Source of the DNA: Anaeromyces robustus
Lineage: Eukaryota; Neocallimastigomycota; Neocallimastigomycetes; Neocallimastigales; Neocallimastigaceae
NCBI GenBank assembly: GCA_002104895.1
Contig: MCFG01000084.1
Coordinates: 1 to 52,500, forward strand
Direction: 5' to 3'
Length of the DNA: 52,500 bases
Positions within the stretch are counted from its first letter, which is position 1; every line of letters starts with the position of its first letter. This document shows positions 38,997 to 52,500 of this stretch, piece by piece. The notes below the pieces were generated by a model. That model was not told the origin of the DNA. It did no database searches and saw only the letters and a program-made list of their open reading frames with translations. The position numbers and the translations under genes are program-made.

Positions 38997-41801
38997 TTAT
39001 ATGAAAGCTCCACTACCTTGGAAACCTAATTGAATTAAATCAGATTGTTCAACATTATCAAAGGAAGCAGAAAAGATTAAATGTTTAACATTCTTAATAA
39101 AAGCATTTAATAATACTAAAGTATTCAAGAAGAATTGTTTGGCAATATTTTCATCAGTATGAATAGATTTAATATAATTGTAAACTTTTTCATCATTATA
39201 AATACTTTGAATATCAATAGTATCATTAATGTACATATTCTTTACAGTACTTAATAACATTTTCTTCAATTCTTTAATTTCTTCGTTCTTAATACGACTT
39301 TCAACTGGAATTAATCTATTAGCTTTACGAAGAATACCTTCAATTGGTAATTGAAGGTTATTTTGAGTACCGGAGAAAATCATATATAATTCAGTTGGTA
39401 CAATTAATTCTTCTTCTGGTTCAAGAACAAGAGTTCTTTCAATCATGGCTTCGAAAAGAGCATTGTTTTGAATACTATTACCATTTTTATAGTTTTCCAT
39501 AAGATCTAAATAGGTATTTCTTAAAGTATTTTTTAGATCATCAATATTGAATTCAAGATCCTTATTTTGAATACCAGAAACATATAGTAAAGTATGAAGA
39601 AGATACATAAACATTCTACTGTAGAAAGGTTGTTGACTAAACTTGGTATTCTTTTCCATGGCACTAACCCAGAATCTAACATAGCTATCTGGATTATTTG
39701 GAACATCATTAGCAGTGTTAGAAGTATTTCTATAATATCTTGGTCTAACATAGCCATCATTATATATGATATCATTATACTTAAATTGAATTTTATAGTT
39801 AAATTCAGAACCAAGGAATTCTCTCCACCAAGCGTATGGTTTAAGAGCACTCTTATCAATACCTTCATTTACTAGATTAAGAATCTCAGTATAAGCATCT
39901 TCTAATGGCATTTCATTCATGAATAAACCTAATAATTTAGCTACTTGTTCACCATTTCTTCCTGGAACAACCTTAGTATTATTATAAAGGGAGGATAATA
40001 ATTTTAAGGCATCATTTCTAGAAATTTGTCCCCAATGCTTTCTTAAATTAGCGTATTCATTAACATAGAAGACATTGGCATCATTAATACTAGAACATTC
40101 ATGATAAGTAGAATCATGAATTTCTTTTGTGAAGATATTAACAATAATACCAATAAAAGCAAAACTATTATCTGTTTTTTCAATACCACTGAATATGACA
40201 ACACCATCACCATCACATGGAGTAACATTATAATAATCTTCACTAATTAAAGGAACATTCATGCATTCATTAGCAGCATTAATAAGACTAGTTCTTAATT
40301 GGAATTGATCATTTATTGGCATAAGTTCAAGATCAATAACTTCTAATGGTTCAACATTAATATTAACTTTAGCTTTTGGAATATTTTTTATATCACCTTG
40401 AACATAAGCTGCATATTGTTGAATGTATTTGTTTGGACAATTTTCATATTCCTTTAAAGCTTGTAAACATCCAGAAGATTCTAAAACTCCAGCGAAATTT
40501 TTATTAAGTTTAATGCATGCAACTACTCTAAAAACACTAATAATATTATTAATAAATTGTTCATTAAACCATTTAGAACTCTTATTATCTTGAGCACCCT
40601 TCTTAATCATTTCAGTAATAATTTCCATAAAGTTTGTAGTATTTAAAACTTTTTCACAAGCTTCTTCACTACCAATAATAATATTACCCATAGTTCTTAA
40701 AAGAGTAGCAGCAGCTCTATTTTCTAATAAATCAGTGGCTTGTTCTGAAACATTAGTACCTATAATTTTGTTAAGTAAAAGTTGACAAATTTCATAATCA
40801 AAGTCCTTAACATGATAATCAATCATACTTGAAGATATAACTTCTAAAATTTCATATGGAATAAAAGCTTTACTTTCAGTAATGTATTCTTTAATAAGTT
40901 TAGAATATGGAGAAAAAAGGAGAAGTGTACTGTATTTGTTATCTTTAGCAATAGCTACAATAACATCTTTCATAGCATTATCTAATGGTTTATCTAAATT
41001 GTTTTTCAAGTATTGCATGTAATGATTACCTTTAGTTGACATTAAGTTCCATTTTAAGATATCAGCTTCAGTATCTCTAACAGAAAGGTCAAAAGTGTAT
41101 TCTTTTGAACTTTTAACTCTAGAACTTTCTAAAGCTAAGTCCTTACTAAATTCATTAATTAATAAAATAGTTTGGTAGAATAATTCACTTATCATAACAT
41201 GACGAGCTGGTAACTTTATTCTTTGCTCTAAGATTAAATCAATGTATTCACTTTCAATTAAAATATAAGTTTTAATTTTTTCGGCAAGATCAGTATCTTC
41301 ACTATTAATATATTCATTTGAATTGTAAATTAAATCTTTTAAAATATATTACAAAGATATAAATATTTAAAATTAATATTTTTAAATGATAAAATTTATT
41401 ATAGTATTTTCAAAAAATATAAATTCTATTTATTCTATAAATATATATATTAATATTTATTTACCATAAAGATTCAAAGTTCCTTCCTTTAACATTTTTC
41501 CAAATTTTATAATAATATTAACAAATTTTTTTATAGTTTTAGAATCTGTAATTAAAACATTTAAAATTTCAACAGCACAGTTTCTAATTTCAACAATTTC
41601 AGATGGGCAATATATTATTTTAGTTTGTAAGTTTTTCACAAGTCTTTGCTTTTTTGGTAAACTAGCTTCACCAATATATTCAAGTATTTCTTTTTCATTT
41701 TTAGCAAGTATAGGGTTTAATTTGTCATAAATATTAGAAAAAATAACAGCTAATTCTTCAACAGATTCTTGATATTTCTTATTTTTAGTTTTGAATTCCA
41801 T
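38997..41801 (-). CDS. Unrecognised 891-residue helical protein
   Basis: Two exons (41801-41465 and 41335-38997) are separated by a 129-bp intron. The joined frame is open for 891 codons, using GTAAAT and AAAAG splice sites. Composition is that of a normal soluble protein: no signal peptide, no membrane segment and little low complexity. The first half is strongly helical with repeating Leu/Ile spacing (for example Asn-Arg-Ala-Ala-Ala-Thr-Leu-Leu-Arg-Thr-Met-Gly and Val-Ala-Cys-Ile-Lys-Leu-Asn-Lys), suggesting ARM/HEAT-like solenoid packing. The middle (about 430-500) has Pro-Cys-Asp-Gly-Asp-Gly-Val-Val-Ile-Phe-Ser-Gly, which looks like beta structure. I cannot assign a family or a function. 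Codon use matches its neighbours and there is no sign of decay, so it is a real gene. The start at 41801 gives a normal N-terminus with no better upstream choice. Confidence 0.85.
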
Positions 41802-43975
41802 TTTCTATATGTATTTTAATATGTGAAAAAAACTAATTTACAATAAAAGAATTTTATATATATATATTTGGATAATATTTAATAAAAGAAAGAATATTAT
41901 TCTATTATATTCTAAAAGTTAAAATTGGTTTCTTTTTCTTTTTATAAAAAGGAAAGTATTATATGTATCACAAAAAATACTGCTTGTAAATTAATAAAGA
42001 AAGTAAAAAATAAAAAAAAAATTGAAAAGAAAACTATATATATATATAATTTTTTTTTTTTTTTTTTTTGTAATAATTGATTTTACCTGTTAGTAATTAA
42101 AATAGTAATAATATAGTGTTTTTATTTATTGGTATATAAATAAATGAATTAGTATATTTATTAAACATAATATTAAATAAATCTTTTATAATATATAACT
42201 ATCTAAATTTTCATTATATTTTATCCTATTATAAATTATATAATAATTCGGATTTATTGGTCTACGTATATCTAATGGAAATTACACTTTGTATTAATTT
42301 AAAATTTGCCACAAATTATTTTTAAAAAATAATTTTATGTATAAAAAATTTATAATAAATTTTAATTATTTGTAAAGAAATTTTCTCTATATGTTCACTA
42401 GCCTCATTATCTTAATAAAAAAAAAGGAATTTTAACCTTTTTTTATTCTATTATTTTCTTTTTATTACAATATCAATTAATTTAATTAATTTATATATAA
42501 ATTATTATTATTAATATTAATACGTATTAAATTAATATATTTATATTAAATATTTTTATAGTTAAGTACATATATTATATATGTATTTATATATAATATT
42601 ATATATATTATTAATTTTCGAGGAAATCGTTAATTCTACCTAAATTAAAATTAATAAAAAAGGAAGAATTAATTTTTTTTTTTTGTTTTTTTAAGTTATT
42701 TGATTTAATTACATACAATATATTAGAATATAAAGAAAATCAATACAACTATATATAAGCTTATATTAATATTGAAATAATAAAAGTTAAACAAAAAAAA
42801 AAAAACTCGTAAATTTTACCCTAAACATACTAATAATAATAATAATAATATTATGGACAGTTAATATATTATGAATTAAAAGGAAGAAAAAAATTTTTTA
42901 ACATAAAATAATTTTAATAAATATATAATACAGGAAAAGAAAAAAAAAATAAAATTAACTGATTAAAGTTATTAATATATATAATATATTACTTTAAATT
43001 AAAACATAAAAAAGAGTATACAAAGAGAATTCTTTATTAAGAAAATCATAATAATATGTCAAATTTCGAATATTAACATGATATTATTAATAGGAATAAT
43101 TGTATAATAATATTATATAGCATTCCGGTTAAAGATTATAATTTAATAGTAATTATTTAAATAGCTTATTAATAATATATAATACTTTATAATATATAAA
43201 ATATATAATATTTTAATTTACATAATAATAAAAAAAAAAAGAATGCTAAGTAATAAATATTTGTTTTTATATATCTATATTATATTTCATTATATTTCAT
43301 TATATAATCGTTTAATTGTTTATAAATTAAATATTAATAATAATACATTAATTATTTGCAATTCCAAAGATTAAACATCTTAATTATTTTTTTAAATAAT
43401 ATTTATTATTCTTTTTTAAAAAAAATAAAAAAAAAGCATATAACTATACATATATATATATATATATATACAATATTATGTATAAATGATTATACAAAAT
43501 ACATATTAATTTGTAATCTATAAATGACTTGAAATGATGTATTAAAATTTTGATGTTATTAAAATTTTATATAAATAGCAAAGTTTTTCTTTAATTATAA
43601 TCATATTTTTTTTTTTTTTTTTTTAATTTATTAATTGATGGTTTTTTTGTTTGTTTTAATTGTTTTAATGTTTTGTTTATAAATAATAATAAAGACAAAT
43701 TAATACAATTATGATTAAGTATTAATTAATAATATTATTATTTAATTTATATATAAATATAAAAAAACATTAAAACTGATAAATAATTTATTAAATAATA
43801 AATGATAAAAATGAAGAAAACAAAATAAAAATAAAAACAAAAAAAGATAATAATATTACAGATATAGTATTGTATTACGTATATACAACAAAAATATTAT
43901 CATAAAATAATTTTGTTGATTTTTAGTAGTAAATTAATCACATCCTTAAATCTTATATTCTCATTGTTTTTGATT
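41802..43975. other. AT-rich intergenic region
   Basis: Lies upstream of the 891-residue gene and downstream of the SNARE gene, both on the minus strand. It contains T/A homopolymers and (TA)n around 43448-43471. No coding region, tRNA or other RNA gene recognised. Confidence 0.75.
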
Positions 43976-46007
<2,032 letters not shown>

Positions 46008-46716
46008 ATTCTATTGCAAACGAAATTAATATATAAATATGATAATTGTTCTTAATTATTTTATCTTTAATAATAATATTATTATTATTAATGTTATTTA
46101 TTTTTATTTTTGTTTTTGTTTTTGTTTTTGTTTTTGTTTTATATTAATATTTATTTGTCTTCATTGATTCTTTATATATATATATATATTCCTTTATTTC
46201 TTTCTTTTTTAAACTCGAAATATTTTCAAAATTTATCATTTATATATAATTAATATATTACTAATATATATTAATATATTCCTAATATTTAATTGTATAA
46301 TTATTTACACTTATCAAATAATAGTAAATTTTCATATAATAACAATAAAATCATTTAAAAATATATACCTATTATTTATTATTAATATATACCATTATAA
46401 ATATAACTAAAAAAATATGTAAAATATATACTATTTTATGTGTTTATAATGAAATTGTCAAACAGTTATATATATCAAATTTAAAAGAATAATTAAAACA
46501 GTAACACTAATTCATAAAATTCTATTACTAAACTTATTAATTAGCCACACATAATACAAATTTTTAAATTAATTCAAAATAGTTAATATATTACTCAACT
46601 AAATAAGCCATATATTTTTAGCTTTTAGATAACATATGAAATTTTTATAAATTTGTTAATGTTTGTAATTATAATTTGCAAAATCAGAACATTAGAGTAT
46701 AACTCCCATCACAAGT
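46008..46716. other. Upstream region of the Qc-SNARE gene
   Basis: AT-rich with a (TTTTTG)n array at about 46107-46140 and (TA)n near 46173-46187. The array lies about 100 bp upstream of the SNARE start codon. No coding region seen. Confidence 0.7.
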
Positions 46717-47058
46717 ATGAAGGAAAAAAATTTAAATGATTTAGAAAATATATTTAAATAACTTGTAAATCATAATAACGAAAAAATGATACTAAACAAA
46801 AGAATTATGGAGAAGAAATATAAGAATTTAATTATAAATTCCAGAATCAAATACTAAATCTTAAATAGTTAATGATTGATCACATTTTTTAATCAAATAA
46901 TTGGAATTATAAGTGAAAAGAATCAAAGTATTGAATTAGTAGATAATATAAAGAAAAATGAAAATAATAATGTAGTTAATAATGTTTATAATGATGATAT
47001 ATTGTATGAATTGGAATATATATACTATGACTTTTTAAATTATGGAATAAAGATATAA
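46717..47058 (+). pseudogene. Small gene relic, family not recognised
   Basis: A single frame from ATG 46717 to TAA 47058 has protein-like composition but is interrupted by TAA after 14 codons and by further stops near 46850-46875. It reads Met-Lys-Glu-Lys-Asn-Leu-Asn-Asp-Leu-Glu-Asn, then later Ile-Ile-Gly-Ile-Ile-Ser-Glu-Lys-Asn-Gln-Ser-Ile-Glu-Leu and Glu-Leu-Glu-Tyr-Ile-Tyr-Tyr-Asp-Phe-Leu-Asn-Tyr-Gly. Similar residual coding may extend to about 47150 in another frame. The helix-loop feel recalls ankyrin-type repeats, but this is weak. Confidence 0.4.
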
Positions 47059-47891
47059 AAAACTTATAAATAACCCATAAACTATTTAATTATGCTATTA
47101 AAAAAATTAATCTTAAATTATTACTCTTCTTGAAAGTTTAGTTATAAATTTGAATTTCCATTATCCATAAAAACTTTATATTACTAATATATATTTATGT
47201 AAATAATTTTAATATTTAATTCATATTAACGTTTTTTTATTATTTAATTAAAAAAGGTGAATACAATAATTATAAAAACATTGTATATTGTAATAAGATA
47301 TGCAATGCTTTTATAATTACTGTATTCTTTATATAAATTATATAATATTATATAATTTATATAAGATTAATATTAATTTATGTTAATAATTAATTATCTT
47401 TTTTCCTATAATGTATATAGTAGAATTATGCTTGTTACAACCAAATTTTTAATATTTAAAATTTTAATGATATCCATATAATAAATATATATTATTTTAA
47501 ATTTATAAAAATAAACCAATCATATTAAAACTTTCAATTTTTTTAAATTTTTCAAAAAAAAAAAAAAAAAAAAAAATGAATTAATCAAAATTTATATTTT
47601 TACTTAATAAATATTTTATATTATAAATATTTAAATATATATATATATTAAGAGGTAAATTTAGTAAGAATAGTCATATTATTTATAACAATGAAATTCT
47701 AATTAATTATAATTATATTATATTATATTAATTTTAAAAAATAATGTTGAAATTATATATATTTTAATGATATTTCATTTAAATATATTATAAAATTATT
47801 TTCTTTAATAATGAAATTTGTTTTAGTAATCATTATAATATAATTATATTTCTCCAATTATTATATATTTAATTAGTATTTAAAGGTCCTG
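47059..47891. other. Upstream region of the Mak21 gene
   Basis: AT-rich with no gene content beyond possible extension of the relic to about 47150. Contains an A run of about 21 near 47555-47576 and presumably the Mak21 promoter. Confidence 0.7.
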
Positions 47892-50800
47892 ATGCCTCCA
47901 AAGAAAAGAAATAATAATAAAAATAAAAATAATAATAATAAACTTCAGTTGGTAAATATAATAATAATAAAAATATATTTTTAATAATGTATTCATTTAT
48001 TTGGATAACAATATATATTTATAAAAATTTAATTCATAATTTCATTGATTATTAATAATAATATATATTGCATTAAGATAATCAAACCAACCAAAATATG
48101 GTATAATGTTGAATTAGAACCATTATCTGAAGAAAAAAAGAAGTCAGTAAACTATGATTTAGTACAATCTCAATATTTAAAAGCTCAAAAATTATTTGAA
48201 GAAGAACTTACAAACTATTCTGAAAGTAATATATTATAATAGAATATAATTATAAAAATATATTAAATAATAGGATTATTTATAATAATAACAGTATTTC
48301 AATAAAAATTTATAATTGGAAATGTTAAATATAATTCATAATTAATACAATTAAAAAACGAAATAGTTTGAATTATGTTACTAAATATTATTTTATATAA
48401 CAGGAATTAATTCAAGAAATGGTGGAGAACATGAATTCTTTAAAACAGTATTACAATCTGGTACTTTAACTGATAAAGTGTCAGCAGTTTCTTTAATGAT
48501 TCAAGAATCCCCTGTACATAATTTTAATTTATTAAAGCAAAATTTATTTTTAAATATGGTTAAAAAGAAGAATCGTAGAGAGTCTATTATGGCTGTTAAT
48601 ACTATGAAAGATTTATTAATGAATAATATATTGCCCGAAAGAAAATTAAAGTTATTATCAATTTATATAAATTGCATTTAAAATTTTTAAATTTAAAAAG
48701 AATTTTATTATTTATTATATATAAAAGTAATTAATATAGAGCAATTTATTAAAAATGTCATTTAATATATTCTATTAAAATAATATTAGATATTTTAAAG
48801 ATCAAGATGTTACTAATTCAAGTGTTACTCCAAAACATTTGCTTCTTTGGTATTTTGAAGATTCATTAAAAAAATTATATTTTGAATTTATTCAAGCATT
48901 AGAGGTATACAATTGCTCAATTTATATATATTTAATAAAATATTAAAATACATATTTTATTATTTTATTTATTTTTTTTTTTTTTTTATTTTATATTAAT
49001 TAATAATATTACTATTCTATTTTATAGGAAATGTCTCATGATAATTTAGATTTTGTTAAAAATAAAGCTATTTCTAGTATTTTTGAATTATTAGTTGCTA
49101 AACCAGAACAAGAAAAGAATTTACTTACTTTACTTGTTAATAAATTGGTAAATACTTTATTATTAGTATTATAATTTTTAACATTATAATAGTTGCTATA
49201 TAAATAATTATTTATATTAAAATGTATACTTTTTTTTTTTATATTTATTTATTTGTTATATTTTATATATTCTTTTTTTTTTATTTTTTTTTTGTATATA
49301 ATAGGGTGATACCAATCGTAAACTTGCATCAAAAGCTTCGTACCTTTTATCACAATTATTATTAAAACATCCAAATATGAAACTTGTAGTAATTAAAGAA
49401 ATAGAACATTTATTATTTAGAACTAATATATCAGAAAGAGCTCAATATTATGCTGTTATTTTCTTAAATCAAATCATTTTAACAAGAACAAAGGCTGGAG
49501 AAGAAGCAGCTAATAAGTTAATTGAAATTTATTTTGTTCTTTTTGAAAAATTATGTGGTAAAAATACTACTAAAAAGGGTAAAAAAAATAAGAAAAAGAC
49601 CAATAATAGTAAAATAAATAATGGTGCAAATATTACTGAAATTGATTCTGTAAATGTTAAGATGATGGCAGCATTATTAACTGGTGTTAATCGTACTTTC
49701 CCATTCGCTAAAGTTGAAGACGAAGTGTAAGTAAATCTTAAATAATATATATATATATTTCAAATTTAAATATAAATACCTTAATATTAATATTTTATTA
49801 TATATAATAAAATATTTTTTTATTATTTTATTTTTATCTTTATAGATTTGACAAGCAAATCAATACTTTATTTACAATTTCCCATATTGGTACATTCAAT
49901 ATTAGTATTCAAGCATTAATGCTTATTTTCCAAGTATCTTTATCTCGTCAAGTAAATATATAATCATAATAAGATATAAAACAGTATATACTATATATAT
50001 ATTATTTTTCACTTTGTAATAATTTATTTAAATATTTATTTTTAATTTTTTTTTTTTATATTTTTTTCAATAATTATATTTTTGTTTATATAAGAGTATA
50101 TCTGATAGATATTATCGTTCATTATATATGACATTACTCGATCATCGTCTATTCTCTTCATCAAAACATGCTATGTATTTAAATTTATTATATAAATCAT
50201 TAAGAGAAGACAACTCATTAATTCGTATTAAATCATTCATTAAAAGAATTCTTCAAGTTTGTACATTCCATAAAGTACCTTTTATTTGTGGTTCATTATA
50301 TTTAATCAGTGAAATTATTAAACAAAAACCAGGTTTATTAGTTATGATAACTCAACCAGAAGAAAACGATAGTGATGAAGAAGAATTTAAAGATGTTTCT
50401 GAAGATGAAGAAGAAAGTGATTCATCTGAAAAAGAAAATAAAGTATCTGAAGAAAATAATACTAAAGAAATAAAATCCTCCAAAAAGTATGATGGTAAAA
50501 AACGTGATCCATTATATACTAATGTTGATAATTCATGTCTTTGGGAATTGGTATATATTTATATATATATATATAAATTTAAAATTTAAATTAGTATTGA
50601 AATTTTTTAAATTAATTATTTATCATTGAAATTATTTTATTAATTTTGTTTAATTAATAACCAATAATATATATATATATAATTAATAAAGACACAATTT
50701 ACTAGTCATTATCATCCTACTGTTGCATTATATGTACAAACTTTATTATCTGGAAAATTCATTGAATTCCCAAAATCTATTAATTATGATCCATTACAAA

Positions 50801-52289
50801 ATCACACATTAAGTCGTTTCCTTGATAGATTTATTTATAAGAATCCAAAGAAAGTTAGTAACACTTATAAGGGAGGTAGTATTATGCAACCTAGAAAACT
50901 TGTTGGTAACGGTTTAGTTAGTAGTATGAAGAAGCAAAATGTTATTCTTGAACAAGATGATGATGATAATTTAGGTAAAAAGAAGAGAATTATGATGGAT
51001 GATTATGCTGTTAATACACAAAACTTCTTAAAGAGGGATGAAAAAGATATACCAGTAGATGAAGTAAATACTATTTATTTATTTTATTTAATAGTTGTTG
51101 TTATAATAATAATAATATATATCTTAAAAATATTAATTCTTTTTTAATTAACTAATGAATTTATTGATTTATTGTTTTTATGTAAATGTTTTTATAGTTA
51201 TTCTTCTATAAATACTTTAAAGAACAAAGTTTACATAATAAAAAGAAGAAGTCCAAGGATGTTAATCTCGATGAAGATGCTAATGATAATGAAATGGAAT
51301 TAAATGATGAAGAAGAAGATGAATTAGAAGAAGAAGAAATTTTCAAAGCTATGCAAAATAGTAGTGGCTTCCCTGATATAGGTGAAGATGAAGATGAAGA
51401 TATTGAATTTGATGAAAATGACTTCTTATCAGATGAAGGTGATGAAAATAATGAAGATATAGAAGAAGATGATGAAAATGATGTTGAAGAGCAAGATAAA
51501 GAAGATTATGAAAATGAAATTAAGATTGAAGGAGATGAAGAAGAAAGTGGTGAAGAAGAAGAAGAAACCAAAGAAGAAATAAGTAAAGACATAATGGATT
51601 TAAAGGAAATGTTTGATCTTGATGATACACAAATTAAGAAATCAAAGAAATCTAATAAAAAAGATAATAAGGATAAGAAAGATAATAAAAAGTCAAAACC
51701 AAAAAAGGATAAAAAATCTGAAGAAGTTAAAATAGAACTTGGAGCTAATGATGAAGGTGAATGGGAAGATATGGATGATGATATTAATTGGGCAGAAGTT
51801 GGTATGGGTGAAGAAGGTGAAGAAGGTGAAGGAGAAGATGATAATAAATTAATGAACTTTGCATTTGGTGATGATGATATAAATGAAGGTTTGGATGAAG
51901 ATGAAGAATTTGAAGGTATAGAAGCTGAATTAAATTCATCTAAAAATAAAAATAAAAAGAATAAGAATAAGAATAAGAAAACAAAAGGTATAAATAAATT
52001 AGAAGCTGCTGCAAAATCTTTAGGTTATGAAGGAGAATACTTTAAAATGGGTGGTGGTAGTTTTGCTAGTGCTGAAGATTGGGAAAAATTATTAGATGCT
52101 AATGAATTACCAAGTGATAATGATGATGGAGAAGATGATGATATTTCTCAAAATATAAAAGAAATTATGAAATCCTTTAATCAAAAAGGATCAAAGAATC
52201 GTGGAAATACTACTACAACTACTACTAATAATAATAAGAAAAGAAAATCAAAGACTCAAAATAAAAAGAATAAGAGAGTTAAAAAATAA
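47892..52289 (+). CDS. MAK21: Ribosome biogenesis factor Mak21/Noc1 (CEBPZ, CBF/Mak21 family)
   Basis: Ten exons: 47892-47951, 48078-48225, 48404-48650, 48790-48904, 49028-49147, 49305-49726, 49846-49951, 50095-50550, 50692-51063, 51198-52289. All join in phase to 1,045 residues, close to yeast Mak21 (1,025) and human CEBPZ (1,054). With Noc2 it acts in early 60S pre-ribosome assembly in the nucleolus. Conserved blocks include Gly-Thr-Leu-Thr-Asp-Lys-Val-Ser-Ala (about residue 90), Leu-Pro-Glu-Arg-Lys-Leu-Lys-Tyr-Phe at the exon 3/4 join, Ser-Ile-Gln-Ala-Leu-Met-Leu-Ile-Phe-Gln-Val (about 388-398), Tyr-Tyr-Arg-Ser-Leu-Tyr, and Tyr-Asp-Gly-Lys-Lys-Arg-Asp-Pro-Leu-Tyr then Cys-Leu-Trp-Glu-Leu. 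The last 350 residues are highly acidic then Lys-rich and probably carry nuclear/nucleolar localisation. The 20-residue first exon starts Met-Pro-Pro-Lys-Lys-Arg. Intron 3 uses GTTATT as donor. Confidence 0.93.
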
Positions 52290-52500
52290 TAATTAAAAAA
52301 AAAATTTTTTTTTTCTTAAACTTTTCAAAAATAATTTATTTACATTTTATTAAACTCTTTCTTTTTTTTTTTTTCTTTTTGATTTTTTATTATTTATAAA
52401 TTCTACAATAATATATAATTAGATATGATTAGAATTCTTTTTTTTTTTTTCTCACTTAAGAACTAAATTATTATTATATTTTATACTCCATGTACTGAAT
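52290..52500. other. 3' flank of the Mak21 gene
   Basis: An A-run/T-run junction at about 52294-52315 follows the stop codon, then AT-rich sequence to the window end. No coding region seen. Confidence 0.7.

Noticed and set aside
39533..40243. Several open frames of 66-111 residues overlapping the 891-residue gene on both strands
   Set aside because: Shadows of the long coding exon; composition follows from the real frame.

Overview
The window is eukaryotic and extremely AT-rich. Intergenic DNA is mostly homopolymers and 2-8 bp repeats. The genes are split by short introns with GTA-type donors and TAG/AAG acceptors, proteins carry Asn/Asp/Thr-rich runs, and the standard stop codons TAA and TAG are used. 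I think it comes from an anaerobic gut fungus (Neocallimastigomycota). The fungal-style F-box protein, a Cys-rich secreted or membrane protein of a type I associate with these fungi, and the base composition all fit. A dictyostelid is the main alternative; I could not test either by search.

Layout: 1-435 is a GC-richer island, probably a retroelement 3' end with a poly(A) tail. 436-4722 holds nothing coding. 4723-5681 (+) is a histidine phosphatase. 7304-8946 (+) is a complex II cytochrome b subunit (SDHC/Sdh3) that has lost both histidines of its haem motif. 9818-12441 (-) is an F-box protein. 12442-18262 is a gene desert. 18263-22248 (+) is a decayed RhoGAP-like gene with frameshifts and stops. 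23751-25509 (-) is the TFIIA large subunit. 26760-27527 (+) is the Cys-rich membrane protein. A perfect 72-bp palindrome lies at 27667-27738. 28473-36289 (-) is a HEATR5/Laa1-type AP-1 accessory protein. 37060-37992 (-) is an Asn-rich pseudogene. 38997-41801 (-) is an unrecognised 891-residue protein. 43976-46007 (-) is a Qc-SNARE. 46717-47058 (+) is a small gene relic. 47892-52289 (+) is the ribosome-biogenesis factor Mak21/Noc1 (CEBPZ).

The genes do not form one pathway. HEATR5/Laa1 and the Qc-SNARE both belong to post-Golgi/endosomal traffic. Mak21 and TFIIA are housekeeping genes for ribosome assembly and transcription. I assembled exon structures by hand; reading frames stay open and in phase across all listed junctions. 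The best leads are the haem-ligand-less SDHC, the His zero-layer SNARE, the GC-rich island, the 72-bp palindrome, and the cluster of dying genes between healthy ones.
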